From Bacteroidales bacterium UBA3743 (GTDB lineage: Bacteria > Bacteroidota > Bacteroidia > Bacteroidales > Paludibacteraceae), in assembly GCA_002371265.1 (NCBI GenBank), contig DFGT01000024.1, positions 124,001 to 188,000 of the forward strand: 64,000 nucleotides of DNA. Reading direction: 5' to 3'. The notes under the pieces were generated by a model. That model did not search any database, had not been told where the DNA came from, and saw nothing but the letters and a program-made list of their open reading frames with translations. Within the stretch, counting starts at the first letter, position 1. Each line of letters starts with the position of its first letter. Made by a program: the position numbers and the translations under genes. Shown one piece after another: positions 53,868 through 63,670 of the stretch.

Positions 53868-56800
53868 TTAACGGCCAAGATAACCTTTTTTGAACAACTC
53901 CATGTACACATTTAGATTTCCCGACTTTCGCAAAGCGTCCAGATTGTCTTTTGTGATAATAACACTATTATATGAAATGTTCTGCAATCTTTGTTTCAAA
54001 GCACTTGATTTCAAAATACCTTTCAAATAATCCATCGCCACTGTTGAATTTTCGAACATACCTACAGTGACAATCAATGGGAAATTCTTTCCATCCGTCT
54101 TCTCAACATTCAATGCTCCTCCAGGCCACTCTTCATTCGCGTCGACCAAAATTTGCATCAATTTTTGAGAATCGACACTACCCCTTGTGATAAGCAACGC
54201 AAAATAATGCTCCGCAGAACGATCGAACGTATACAGATTCTTATATTTCTTCAACTCTTTCTTTGGAGCCGCGTCTGCTTTCTTCTCCTCTACTTTATTA
54301 GCAACTTTCTTCTCCTCGTCAGAATTCTGTTCAGTCGGCTTAACTTCATCAGTTTGAACCACTTCATCAGTTTTTTCATCGGTGTTTACAGCCTTAGTTT
54401 CCTGCTTTGCCTCAGTATTAGTCTCCTGTTTTGCTTTTGGAGCGATTTTCGACTGCGACATATTGTTCAAGTCGTCACCCTCTTTGATTTCCACTGGAGC
54501 GGCAGGAGCTTGATTGCCAATAAGCTCAATGTTGATTTTCTTCTTATTATCCTGCTTACGGTTGAGAATATTTTTCTCATAGAACACCTTATACTGATCT
54601 AGGGTATAACCACGTCCGATCAAACGACTATTCTCTTCTGAGATCACCAACAAAGTATAGTCAGTGCCGTTGAGAAGCTTCATAATTCCGTCGCTCTCTT
54701 TCACACCTTTCTGATACCAAAGTGCCTCGTCAAGATTTTCCAGTCCAGAGACAGAAACCAATCCCGGTCTGATCTTCAAATCGTAATCCTTGACCAAGAA
54801 TTTTGAGAAATTATATGTGGCCACATCAAACAACAATCTGTTCTGATCCACTTTGTCTGCCTGAGAAATAATGTAGAAATGATAAGCACTCTTATCGCTG
54901 TATCTAAATCCGACAGTATCAATCACACCTGTCTGAATATTCTCTTCAAGCAAAATCTGCTCTCTCTGCGACGCGAGTGATGCGGTAGTTCCCTTCGACG
55001 ACACATTACCCTGCTCTATCAAAGCTAAGATATCTTTCGCCATTGTAGCGACGTCACTCTTCGGATACTCTGAAACAAGATGTCCTAATGAAGCCTTCAA
55101 AGAATCATGCTGTCCGAGTTTGCCATACGACAACGACTTAAGCAACATGAACTTCGGCATCAACGACGACATTTTATAATTCTTATGCATGTAATCTGTA
55201 TTCGCCAACACAGTCTGGTAGGCAGACGCATGGTAGGCATCGTATGTGGCTCTATATATAGAATCTTCCACGTTTGCCATTCTCACCAATTTATTAGCAT
55301 AGTCGGGATCGCTCAACACCTGCGAATACTTGCTGTCGGGATACTTAGACACAAGTTCGTCTTTATATTTCACAGCCAAAGCATTGTCGTTCATTTTCTC
55401 AGCCACACGGTAGGAATTAAACAAAACGTCTGCATCCTTCTCCGGATTTTCACCTCCGAATCGACGCATCCATTCGTTGTAAGTCTGGATCGCCATATCA
55501 TAGTCTCCAATCTTCTCGTCGAAGACTATAGCCTCATTATACAACGAGGTACGGACCTGACTCAAGGCAAGAGCTTTAGCCTCTGGTGTTTTTGGAATCT
55601 GATTCAAATAGTATCCAAGAGTAAGTTCCGGCATACTACTCTGTTCGCTTGCAAAACGTTCAGAATCCGAACCTCTGTCCTGAAATTCAGGAATATTCTG
55701 ACCATCTTTTGTTGTGTCATTTTGGGCAACCTCATCAGAAATAATCATCATCTGTTTATTCTTTCTATTCCAGTTATCCTCTAGACGACGATTTCCCCAC
55801 TTATTCTTAAAGCTTATTTTACCCTTAGAGACAGCCTGAGCATTGTAGAAATACCAGCTGGAACCTCTGACTGAATTCACATTCTTCGAAACAATGGTTT
55901 CGATTTCCATTCCAGCAATGCGAGCATCAAGAGAGTCCTGTTCTCTCTTCTCCTGTTCTTTACGCAAACGATCCTTGACTTTGTCGATTTCTCTTTGTGC
56001 CGCAGCCATACGTTCCGCGTCTGTGGCTTCCGACAAAGCAAGCAATGAATCCTGAAGATGAACCACTTCATAATTCTGCTTCAACTCAGTAAGATTTTTC
56101 GCTTTCGAAAAGATCTCATTATAATCAGGATGATCATTAGAAAGAATAGATGATGCCTCCGCATAACAAGGCTCGGCATCTATATAATTTTTCTTTTGGT
56201 AGTAAAGTTTACCAAGTTTCATCAAAGTCACAGCCTTTTCTATGCCGTTTCTTGTACTGCTTTCAGCCGAAACGATGTAATTCTTGATTGCACTGGCAGT
56301 GTCACCCTTCGTCAAATATACATTACCTATCGCATAATAAATTTGGTCAAGATAATCTTTGTTTTTTGAAGATTTAGCCTCCTTTTTCAGTTTTGCCACA
56401 ATACGATCCGTATTGCCCATATCTCCAGGAACCACCTCAGACTGGCGAATTCTGGCATTAAACTGCATCTCGTAATCAGGACATTTGCGTATGACAGAAT
56501 CATAATATGTGTAAGCCACATCATTATGTCCGAGATCCTGATTAAGCTGAGCCATAATAAAATAGAATCTCGTTTTCTCTCTTTTATTTTCAGCCGACGG
56601 GATTGCTTGTTTCAAATATTTCAAAGCTTCTGCTTTCTCGTTTTGTTTCAAACGAAGATTAGCCATTGCAGCAGCGTAAAAGTCTTGATTTTCATAATTC
56701 AAATCATCATCACTGATATTAGTCAAAATCTCGTCTGCCTCATAAAGCCAATCCATTTCCATAAGAGCCCTTGCTCTCCATATTGAAGCCTTCACAACAA

Positions 56801-57311
56801 GATCTTTATGGACTGAAAAATGTTTTTCGACGTATGTGAATGTGGCAGCAGCGCCAAGAAAATCCTCATTGTAGTACTTAGTTTCTCCCATCAGCATCCA
56901 CACGTCGTCCATCTTTGAGTTAAACTCTTCCTGGGCATAGAAAGCCGCATACTTAGGGTCTTTCATCTTACCCGGTTTCTTCACCGGTTTCTTACGCATT
57001 GAATGGAGTTTGATGGCTGTCTGACACTTATCCAAAGCTCTGTTGCACTGAGAAAAAGCGGCTCCTTTAGTGGATTTGTCACCCACCGGATACATCTTCA
57101 AAATCTGCGAATAATCTGGCTTATAGGCTTCCTCTATATTACGTTTACCCTTGTCCAGAGACTCTTTGCCGTTATAATAGACATTGTAACGCGTAGTCAT
57201 CGCCTGATAACCACGAGAAATGGCTGTGTTTTTCTTGTTTGAACAGCCAAGCATCGTCAACATAAAGAGAGACAATGCTGATATATATATTAAAAAGTAC
57301 TTCTTATCCAT
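53868..57311 (-). CDS. porW: PorW/SprE, T9SS TPR lipoprotein
   Basis: 1147 residues. Lipoprotein signal with Cys23 in MLGCSNKK. Most of the length (about 70-420 and 600-760) is TPR-type helical repeats, for example MLMGETKYYNEDFLGAAATFTYVEKHF. A Glu/Lys/Ala-rich low-complexity spacer (about 955-1045) precedes a C-terminal domain (YTFDRSAEHYFALLI...). This matches PorW/SprE, an essential T9SS component at the outer membrane. The porX start lies 6 bp after its stop, and the two form one operon. Confidence 0.92.
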   Translation of the reverse strand: MDKKYFLIYISALSLFMLTMLGCSNKKNTAISRGYQAMTTRYNVYYNGKESLDKGKRNIEEAYKPDYSQILKMYPVGDKSTKGAAFSQCNRALDKCQTAIKLHSMRKKPVKKPGKMKDPKYAAFYAQEEFNSKMDDVWMLMGETKYYNEDFLGAAATFTYVEKHFSVHKDLVVKASIWRARALMEMDWLYEADEILTNISDDDLNYENQDFYAAAMANLRLKQNEKAEALKYLKQAIPSAENKREKTRFYFIMAQLNQDLGHNDVAYTYYDSVIRKCPDYEMQFNARIRQSEVVPGDMGNTDRIVAKLKKEAKSSKNKDYLDQIYYAIGNVYLTKGDTASAIKNYIVSAESSTRNGIEKAVTLMKLGKLYYQKKNYIDAEPCYAEASSILSNDHPDYNEIFSKAKNLTELKQNYEVVHLQDSLLALSEATDAERMAAAQREIDKVKDRLRKEQEKREQDSLDARIAGMEIETIVSKNVNSVRGSSWYFYNAQAVSKGKISFKNKWGNRRLEDNWNRKNKQMMIISDEVAQNDTTKDGQNIPEFQDRGSDSERFASEQSSMPELTLGYYLNQIPKTPEAKALALSQVRTSLYNEAIVFDEKIGDYDMAIQTYNEWMRRFGGENPEKDADVLFNSYRVAEKMNDNALAVKYKDELVSKYPDSKYSQVLSDPDYANKLVRMANVEDSIYRATYDAYHASAYQTVLANTDYMHKNYKMSSLMPKFMLLKSLSYGKLGQHDSLKASLGHLVSEYPKSDVATMAKDILALIEQGNVSSKGTTASLASQREQILLEENIQTGVIDTVGFRYSDKSAYHFYIISQADKVDQNRLLFDVATYNFSKFLVKDYDLKIRPGLVSVSGLENLDEALWYQKGVKESDGIMKLLNGTDYTLLVISEENSRLIGRGYTLDQYKVFYEKNILNRKQDNKKKINIELIGNQAPAAPVEIKEGDDLNNMSQSKIAPKAKQETNTEAKQETKAVNTDEKTDEVVQTDEVKPTEQNSDEEKKVANKVEEKKADAAPKKELKKYKNLYTFDRSAEHYFALLITRGSVDSQKLMQILVDANEEWPGGALNVEKTDGKNFPLIVTVGMFENSTVAMDYLKGILKSSALKQRLQNISYNSVIITKDNLDALRKSGNLNVYMELFKKGYLGR

Positions 57312-57318
57312 TTGACGA

Positions 57319-57350
57319 CAAATTTACAAACTAAACGATTAAAATGCAAA
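57319..57350 (-). promoter_or_regulatory. Canonical promoter of porW-porX operon
   Basis: Minus-strand TTTG (57350-57347), 20 bp, TAAATTTG (57326-57319). Predicted transcription starts only a few bases before the porW ATG at 57311, so the mRNA may be nearly leaderless. Confidence 0.75.
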
Positions 57351-57420
57351 TTTATTGTGTATATGAAGAAAAAATGGAAAAAATCTAAAAGCAATGCCAT
57401 GATTTGGCTCACCAATATTG

Positions 57421-57428
57421 TAACTTTG
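57421..57428 (+). promoter_or_regulatory. Candidate promoter of the exonuclease gene
   Basis: TAACTTTG followed by C matches the -7 element; the TTTG upstream is only 14 bp away, so spacing is poor. Leader about 98 nt. Confidence 0.45.
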
Positions 57429-57531
57429 CTTCTAAACAATAAAAATATTATGACATGGAATCAGGCAAAAATGAATTGAACATCTGAAGACATGACATAT
57501 ATCTGAAATACAATTACAATAAAAAATTTTT

Positions 57532-58023
57532 ATGGAAGATTTCGCTGCAATAGATTTTGAAACAGCCAACTTTGAACGAAGTTCAGTCTGTTCGGTAGGA
57601 GTTGTCATTGTGCGTGACGGCAAGATAACAGACTCCTTCTATTCTCTCATTCAGCCAGAGCCCAACTACTACAACTACAGATGTATGCAAGTGCATGGAC
57701 TATGTCGAGAAGACACAGACGACGCACCTGTTTTTCCGGAAGTTTGGGCACAAATAGAACCGTTGATAGAAGGTCTTCCACTTGTGGCGCACAACAGCCA
57801 GTTCGATGAAGGCTGTCTGAAAGCAGTGTTCAAAGTTTATCAGATGGAATATCCCGACTACATTTTCTACGACACTCTATATGCATCACGTCGCACATTC
57901 AGATACCTGCCCAACCACCAGCTACATACTGTCGCAGCAGAGTGTGGCTACTGTTTGGAAAACCATCACCACGCATTAGCAGATGCAGAGGCATGTGCAT
58001 GGATAGCCAAGGAGATATTGTAA
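57532..58023 (+). CDS. DnaQ-like 3'-5' exonuclease
   Basis: 163 residues, DEDDh exonuclease: Asp8 and Glu10 in AIDFETAN, Asp92 in AHNSQFDEG, and His147 with Asp151 in HHHALADAEACA. The size suggests a stand-alone epsilon-like proofreading or RNase T-like enzyme. It acts on 3' ends of DNA or RNA; the substrate is not determined. It is monocistronic with its own terminator. Confidence 0.9.
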   Translation: MEDFAAIDFETANFERSSVCSVGVVIVRDGKITDSFYSLIQPEPNYYNYRCMQVHGLCREDTDDAPVFPEVWAQIEPLIEGLPLVAHNSQFDEGCLKAVFKVYQMEYPDYIFYDTLYASRRTFRYLPNHQLHTVAAECGYCLENHHHALADAEACAWIAKEIL

Positions 58024-58064
58024 ACGATTTTTAAGTAGCAAAAGCAACTCAATATTTAACAAAC

Positions 58065-58092
58065 AAAAAGGTGACACTACTGCCACCTTTTT
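58065..58092. terminator. Bidirectional terminator
   Basis: AAAAAGGTG (58065-58073) and CACCTTTTT (58084-58092) serve the convergent exonuclease and lipoprotein genes. Confidence 0.85.
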
Positions 58093-58127
58093 GTCTTTTC
58101 ACATATGCGAATCAAATATTTTGGCGA

Positions 58128-58676
58128 TCATTTTTTTTGATTAACATAATATATATGGGCTTTCAATAGATCTGGAGCTATAGTTGCCACCGTGTCAGTC
58201 CATTCCGAAGTATTGAACTTCAAATAATACTCCGATTTACCATTGCCATCTCTTTTTTCAAAGAATTTATTATTTGCATAGACATAAACTTCATCCTTCA
58301 AATCTATATCTAAGTTTTTTGGATCTATTCCAAAGCCGCTCCATGACATTGTTTTAACTTTCGTTCTATTCCAAGAACCATTTTCAAATGCAAAGACATA
58401 AGAATCAATTCCTGTTCCATAAGACAGATATTTTTCAGGAACTGTCAAACGAGTTCCTATAGAATCCGTGGTATCTGTACAAGCGAACTCAATCTCATAA
58501 GCAGCAAATGGATAAATAACATCATCTAAAAAATCAACACTTCCAAAATCTTCAGGAACAGGATCTGACTTTTTTTCATCATTGTCTTCTTTTTCATCAT
58601 TGTCGCATGAGACAAACAATGCAGCAGCCAAAATAGACGCACTAATAGCCGCAAATTTAAACAATTGTCTTTTCAT
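58128..58676 (-). CDS. Hypothetical lipoprotein, possible surface export
   Basis: 182 residues with lipobox FVSC (Cys24) followed by acidic DNDEKEDNDEKK, which resembles the lipoprotein surface-export signal described in Bacteroidota. The mature part (about 45-182) is strand-rich; no family recognised. Confidence 0.75.
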   Translation of the reverse strand: MKRQLFKFAAISASILAAALFVSCDNDEKEDNDEKKSDPVPEDFGSVDFLDDVIYPFAAYEIEFACTDTTDSIGTRLTVPEKYLSYGTGIDSYVFAFENGSWNRTKVKTMSWSGFGIDPKNLDIDLKDEVYVYANNKFFEKRDGNGKSEYYLKFNTSEWTDTVATIAPDLLKAHIYYVNQKK

Positions 58677-58822
58677 AATAAATAAAATTAAATTAAACTA
58701 ACTAACATGCTTTCTAAATTACCCCTATCACATACGTTTATGTTATTACGCATCATCATTTTTTCTGAAAGCACAAACAAAAATAAAAAAATAAAGCTTC
58801 AAACAAATTATTTCACAAAAAA

Positions 58823-58849
58823 AGAGACGTTGCAAATAACAACGTCTCT
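58823..58849 (-). terminator. Terminator of the leu operon
   Basis: AGAGACGTTG (58823-58832) and CAACGTCTCT (58840-58849) form a 10-bp stem; on the minus strand a T-run follows, 25 bp after the leuB stop. Confidence 0.9.
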
Positions 58850-58873
58850 AATGATATTCTTCAAATTAAGAAT

Positions 58874-59935
58874 TTATGCCTTCTTAATCCAGTCTACCAA
58901 CCAAGCACCAACTTCCTTAGTGCCATACTTAGCACCGCCAGCAACCTGGATTTCTGGTGTACGTACATTCTGGTCCAAAGATGCGTCTACAGCCTTACGG
59001 ATCAACTCGCCTTCCTTCTTAAGGTCGAAATACTCAAACAGCATTGCTACAGAAAGAACCTGTGCAAGTGGGTTTGCGATATTCAAGCCCTTTGCCTGTG
59101 GCCAAGATCCGTGGATTGGCTCGAACACTGGAGTGTGCTCACCTGTAGATGCAGATGGAAGAAGACCCATTGAACCTGTGATACAAGAACCCTCGTCTGT
59201 AAGGATATCTCCGAATGTGTTCTCAGTTACCATTACGTCGAAGAACTTAGGCTCCTGGATCATACGCATTGCGGCGTTATCCACATACATGAAATCAGTT
59301 GTGACATCTGGATAGTTAGGTGCCATCTCCTGAGCAACCTTTCTCCATAGACGTGAAGAAGCAAGAACGTTTGCCTTATCCACAACTGTCACGTGCTTGT
59401 TACGCTTGCGTGCATAGTCGTAAGCCACCTTCAAGATTCTCTCGATCTCTGGACGTGTATATGCGTTTGTATCGTAAGCCTTCTCGTCGTCCTGATACTT
59501 CTCTCCGAAGTACATACCACCTGTCAACTCACGGATACAGATGAAGTCAGCGCCCTTAACTAGTTCATCCTTCAATGGTGACTTGTGTACAAGGCAATCG
59601 AATGTCTGAACTGGACGGATGTTTGCGAACAAACCAAGTTTCTTTCTCATTGCAAGAAGACCCTGCTCTGGACGAACCTTTGCTGAAGGATTGTTGTCGA
59701 ACTTTGGATCACCTACTGCAGAGAATAGAACAGCGTCTGCTGCCATACACTTCTTGAATGTATCCTCTGGGAAAGGATCTCCTACCTCGTCGATTGCGTG
59801 AGCACCACAAATTGCATACTCGTAGCTAACCTTGTGTCCGAATTTCTCACATACAGCAGACATCACATCAACACCTACTGCTGAAATCTCTGGTCCAATG
59901 CCGTCGCCAGCAAGGACTGCTATCTTTAATTCCAT
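58874..59935 (-). CDS. leuB: 3-isopropylmalate dehydrogenase
   Basis: 353 residues of the isocitrate/isopropylmalate dehydrogenase family: GDGIGPEIS near the start, the substrate-binding RELTGGMYFG, DKANVLASSRLWRK, and the Asp-containing DNAAMRM plus NAD-binding EPIHGSWP segments. It oxidatively decarboxylates 3-isopropylmalate to 2-oxoisocaproate. Last gene of the leu operon, before the terminator. Confidence 0.96.
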   Translation of the reverse strand: MELKIAVLAGDGIGPEISAVGVDVMSAVCEKFGHKVSYEYAICGAHAIDEVGDPFPEDTFKKCMAADAVLFSAVGDPKFDNNPSAKVRPEQGLLAMRKKLGLFANIRPVQTFDCLVHKSPLKDELVKGADFICIRELTGGMYFGEKYQDDEKAYDTNAYTRPEIERILKVAYDYARKRNKHVTVVDKANVLASSRLWRKVAQEMAPNYPDVTTDFMYVDNAAMRMIQEPKFFDVMVTENTFGDILTDEGSCITGSMGLLPSASTGEHTPVFEPIHGSWPQAKGLNIANPLAQVLSVAMLFEYFDLKKEGELIRKAVDASLDQNVRTPEIQVAGGAKYGTKEVGAWLVDWIKKA

Positions 59936-59991
59936 ATTCTGTTAATTATTTTATTTCTTTAATTAGACGGTGGAAAACTCGTCTTATTCTC

Positions 59992-61503
59992 CTACATTGT
60001 CTCTATCAAGTTAAGCATCTTGACTGTCGCTTTGATTGCAGCCTCTGTCTGGTCGGCATCCAAGCCATGTGTCTTGAACACTTTATTCTTGAATTTCCAA
60101 GTAATGGTGTTGTGAACCAATGCGTCAGTGTTTCCTCCAGGAGGGATAACAACCGAATAATCAAGCAATTCAGGAGTTTCCTTACCCAACTCTTTATAGA
60201 CTTTCCAAAGAGCTTTAGAGAAAGCGTCATACTGACCGTCACCCGCCTCTGTCTGCTGGTATCTCTTTCCATCAATTTCAATCAAGATAGTAGCCACCGG
60301 ACGAAGATTGTGAGTCAAATTCAAAGCATAATTAATGATTTTAATTGTCTGCTTCACCTCACCATGTCCAACCACATCCTTGATGATGAACGGAAGATCC
60401 TCCGGAGTCACTAGCTGTTTCTTATCTCCGAGTTCGATGATTCTCTGTGTCACCTTCAACATCGACTTTTCATCCAACTCGATGCCCAACGCCTCAAGAT
60501 TCTTGCGGATGTTAGCCTTGCCCGACGTCTTTCCGAGAGCATATTCACGCTTTCTTCCGAATCGTTCCGGACGCAAGTCGTTGCAATAAAGATTGTTTTT
60601 CTGATCTCCGTCAGCATGCACGCCAGCCACCTGAGTAAAGACATTGTCTCCGATGATTGGTTTGTTGGCAGGAATCCGCACACCCGAATATGTCTCAACA
60701 AGTTTGGAGACATCATACATCTTCTGTTCGTTGATCTTTGTCTTGATTCCAAGCTGATCATGAAGCACAGCCAGCACACTTGTAAGAGGAGCGTTTCCGG
60801 CGCGTTCTCCAAGTCCATTTATGGTTGTGTGGATGCCGCTGATTCCTGAATTTACGGCTGCAAACACATTAGACACAGCAAGATCATAATCATTGTGGGC
60901 ATGGAAATCAAACTTCAGATTTGGATATCTCTTCACCATCTGACTGCAAAAATCTGCGGTCTGCAACGGATTTAGGATTCCTAATGTATCCGGAAGCATA
61001 AACCTGTTCACTCCCTCGCCACACAACGCGTCGACCATATCAAACACATATGAAGGGGAATTTTTCATTCCATTGCTCCAATCCTCCAAATAAAGGTTGA
61101 CGGAGATTTTCTTCTTATGAGCCAAATCGATAGCTCGTTTGATATCATCGATATGAGCCTGCGGAGTCTTTCTCAACTGTTCAGTGACATGACGCAACGA
61201 TCCTTTAGTAAGGAGGTTGATCACCGTTCCGCCTACACTTTCAATCCAATTGAGGGATGTCTCACCGTCGACGAATCCCAACACTTCAATTTTCGGAAGA
61301 TAACCAGCCTTGTCTGCCCATTCAGTGATTTTTTTCACCGTCTGAAATTCTCCCTCCGACACTCTTGCTGAAGCGATTTCAATTCTGTCAACACCTAATT
61401 CAGAGAGCAAGAATTTGGCAATGCCTAGTTTTTCCTGTTGAGAGAAGGAGACACCAGATGTCTGTTCTCCGTCTCTCAATGTTGTATCCATTATTTCAAT
61501 CAT
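59992..61503 (-). CDS. LeuA-like 2-isopropylmalate/citramalate synthase
   Basis: 503 residues, DRE-TIM metallolyase: DTTLRDGEQTSGVSF at the start, FHAHNDYDLA metal-binding motif (about 203-212), then a C-terminal regulatory (LeuA dimer-like) region (about 395-503). This is distinct from the LeuA whose 3' end is at 63671. Its partner gene order, leuA-leuCD-this-leuB, recalls Bacteroides leu operons that have a second such gene; it may make citramalate for isoleucine or another 2-oxo acid condensation. The exact substrate is not clear. Confidence 0.85.
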   Translation of the reverse strand: MIEIMDTTLRDGEQTSGVSFSQQEKLGIAKFLLSELGVDRIEIASARVSEGEFQTVKKITEWADKAGYLPKIEVLGFVDGETSLNWIESVGGTVINLLTKGSLRHVTEQLRKTPQAHIDDIKRAIDLAHKKKISVNLYLEDWSNGMKNSPSYVFDMVDALCGEGVNRFMLPDTLGILNPLQTADFCSQMVKRYPNLKFDFHAHNDYDLAVSNVFAAVNSGISGIHTTINGLGERAGNAPLTSVLAVLHDQLGIKTKINEQKMYDVSKLVETYSGVRIPANKPIIGDNVFTQVAGVHADGDQKNNLYCNDLRPERFGRKREYALGKTSGKANIRKNLEALGIELDEKSMLKVTQRIIELGDKKQLVTPEDLPFIIKDVVGHGEVKQTIKIINYALNLTHNLRPVATILIEIDGKRYQQTEAGDGQYDAFSKALWKVYKELGKETPELLDYSVVIPPGGNTDALVHNTITWKFKNKVFKTHGLDADQTEAAIKATVKMLNLIETM

Positions 61504-61524
61504 ATCCTCACTCTCAAATTTGGA

Positions 61525-63645
61525 TTATTTCTTAGCCTCGTAAGCCTCAATCTTATCTTTGTTAGACAACAAGTAGTCGATATCGTCATAACCGTTCAAC
61601 AGACAATACTTCTTGTAGCCATTGATATCAAACTTCTCTGAGTGACCAGTAGCCTCATTTGTAACAGTCTGATTTGGAACATCAACAGTAACGATTGTAT
61701 TGGCATCCTTGTCGATAGAAGCAAGAAGTTCCTGACGGAAATCCTCACTGACAATGACTGGCAATACGAAACAGTTGAGTAGGTTGTTACGGTGGATATC
61801 AGCGAAAGACGAGCTTATAACCACACGTATACCATAGCCAGCGATAGCCCAAGCTGCATGTTCACGGCTAGAGCCTGAACCCCAGTTTCTACCACCGATT
61901 ATAATTTCACGCTTTCCTTCTGCTGGAGTCTCGTTGAATGGAGCTATATTCATCACGAAATCAGCGACTGGCTTATTGTTAGCGTCGAAACGAATATCGT
62001 GCATGAACGCATCACCGTAGAATTTAGGATCACGTGTAGTGAATGCCAAGTAACGCGCTGGGATGATATTATCTGTATTGTTGTTGTCGATATTGATTGG
62101 CAAACATGTAGACTTAACTACGTTGAATGCCTTATGAACTGATTTAGCTCCATCAGCAGACTGAGAGCCCGCAGTCGCACCAAATGCACAGTTAGGGCAA
62201 TCCTGAGGTTTAGAGGCCACAACCTTAGTCACCTCAGCAGCCTTGATAGGAGAAATCTCAAGTGTACGTGGATCTGTCACAACACCTGTAATTGCACTGG
62301 CAGCAACAGTAAGTGGAGATGCCAAAATTGTACGAGCACCTGGACCCTGACGACCTACGAAGTTACGATTACTTGTTGAGATAGAAAGTTTACCTGCTGG
62401 CACTTTATCTGGATTCATCGCCAAACATGACGAACAAGATGGCAAACGAAGTTCAAATCCAGCATCCTTTAGAATCTTGTCGATACCCTCTTCTATAATC
62501 TGCTGACGAACCAACCATGAACCAGGGACCAACCAAGCGACTACGTTTGGAGCCTTTTTCTTTCCCTTCACTACCGAAGCGAATGCACGGAAGTCTTCGA
62601 TACGACCGTTTGTACATGCGCCCAGGAAACAGTAGTCAACAGGAATACCCTCTAGTTTCTGACCTGGCTTGAACTGCATATAGTCGAGCTGAGCCTTCAA
62701 CTGAGCAGCATCAGCCTCATTCATGCCATCATATGTCGGAATAGTACCATCAATTGCGATACCTGCACCTGGGTTTGTACCGAATGTGATACGAGGCTTG
62801 ATATCCTCAGCCTTGAATGTCAATTCTTTGTCAAACACAGCATTGTCGTCGCTCTTCAACTGACGCCATTTAGCAACAGCAGCATCCCACTCAGCGCCCT
62901 TAGGAGCATACTCACGATCCTTAAGATAAGCGAATGTGATTTCGTCTGGAGCAATAAGACCAGCGCGTGAACCCATTTCGATTGAAAGGTTAGATAGAGT
63001 CAAACGACCCTCCATGCTCATATTGCGGATAGCAGAACCTGCGTACTCAACAGCATAACCAGTAGCTCCAGATGTTGTAACCTGGGCCATAATGTATAGA
63101 GCAACGTCCTTTGCAGTAACACCTGGCTGAAGCTCACCCTCGATGTTAATACGCATAGTCTTTGGTTTGCTCTGAAGAATACACTGTGATGCAAGTACCT
63201 GTGCCACCTCTGAAGTACCGATACCCATTGCGATCGCGCCGACTGCTCCGTGAGTAGATGTATGAGAGTCACCGCAAACGATAGTCATGCCTGGCAATGA
63301 AAGGCCTTTCTCCGGACCGACAACATGGATAATACCATTGTCCTTAGTACCCATAGCGAAATGCTTGATGCCAAATGCAGCGCAGTTAGACGAAAGAGTG
63401 TCGACCTGCTTGCAACCGATTGGGTCACTGATCTCCTTCTGCTGATCAGAAGGTGTATTGTGGTCTGGCATTGCCACGACATGGTCTGGACGGAATGCCT
63501 TGATTCCCTTATCACGCAATGTATCAAATGCCTGAGGAGATGTCACCTCATGACAATATAGACGGTCGATGTACAATTGAGTTGGGCCATCCTGCACATT
63601 CTGCACAACATGAGAATCCCAAATCTTGTCAAATAGTGTATTCAT
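61525..63645 (-). CDS. leuCD: Fused 3-isopropylmalate dehydratase large and small subunits (LeuC-LeuD)
   Basis: 706 residues in one uninterrupted frame. LeuC portion about 1-460, with CGDSHTSTHGAVGA (124-137) and [4Fe-4S] ligands Cys344 in GACTNGR, Cys404 and Cys407 in SCSSC. A linker (about 461-508) contains CPNC (483-486). The LeuD portion (about 509-706) has DNIIPARYL, GGRNWGSGSSREHA (584-597) and a typical C-terminal end. Both halves look intact. Most bacteria encode leuC and leuD separately, so the fusion is notable. It isomerises 2-isopropylmalate to 3-isopropylmalate. Confidence 0.93.
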   Translation of the reverse strand: MNTLFDKIWDSHVVQNVQDGPTQLYIDRLYCHEVTSPQAFDTLRDKGIKAFRPDHVVAMPDHNTPSDQQKEISDPIGCKQVDTLSSNCAAFGIKHFAMGTKDNGIIHVVGPEKGLSLPGMTIVCGDSHTSTHGAVGAIAMGIGTSEVAQVLASQCILQSKPKTMRINIEGELQPGVTAKDVALYIMAQVTTSGATGYAVEYAGSAIRNMSMEGRLTLSNLSIEMGSRAGLIAPDEITFAYLKDREYAPKGAEWDAAVAKWRQLKSDDNAVFDKELTFKAEDIKPRITFGTNPGAGIAIDGTIPTYDGMNEADAAQLKAQLDYMQFKPGQKLEGIPVDYCFLGACTNGRIEDFRAFASVVKGKKKAPNVVAWLVPGSWLVRQQIIEEGIDKILKDAGFELRLPSCSSCLAMNPDKVPAGKLSISTSNRNFVGRQGPGARTILASPLTVAASAITGVVTDPRTLEISPIKAAEVTKVVASKPQDCPNCAFGATAGSQSADGAKSVHKAFNVVKSTCLPINIDNNNTDNIIPARYLAFTTRDPKFYGDAFMHDIRFDANNKPVADFVMNIAPFNETPAEGKREIIIGGRNWGSGSSREHAAWAIAGYGIRVVISSSFADIHRNNLLNCFVLPVIVSEDFRQELLASIDKDANTIVTVDVPNQTVTNEATGHSEKFDINGYKKYCLLNGYDDIDYLLSNKDKIEAYEAKK

Positions 63646-63670
63646 AATTTTGCTTTTTCTTCTAAATGTC

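Noticed and set aside
57450..57482. Short upstream reading frame before the exonuclease gene (ATG ACA TGG ... TGA)
   Set aside because: It has only nine codons, no ribosome-binding signal and no attenuator-like residue bias, so there is no positive evidence for a leader peptide.
61525..63645. LeuC-LeuD fusion as a sequencing error
   Set aside because: The frame is continuous across both domains and the linker with normal codon use, and both domains keep all key residues. I treat it as real but flag it for read-level checking.
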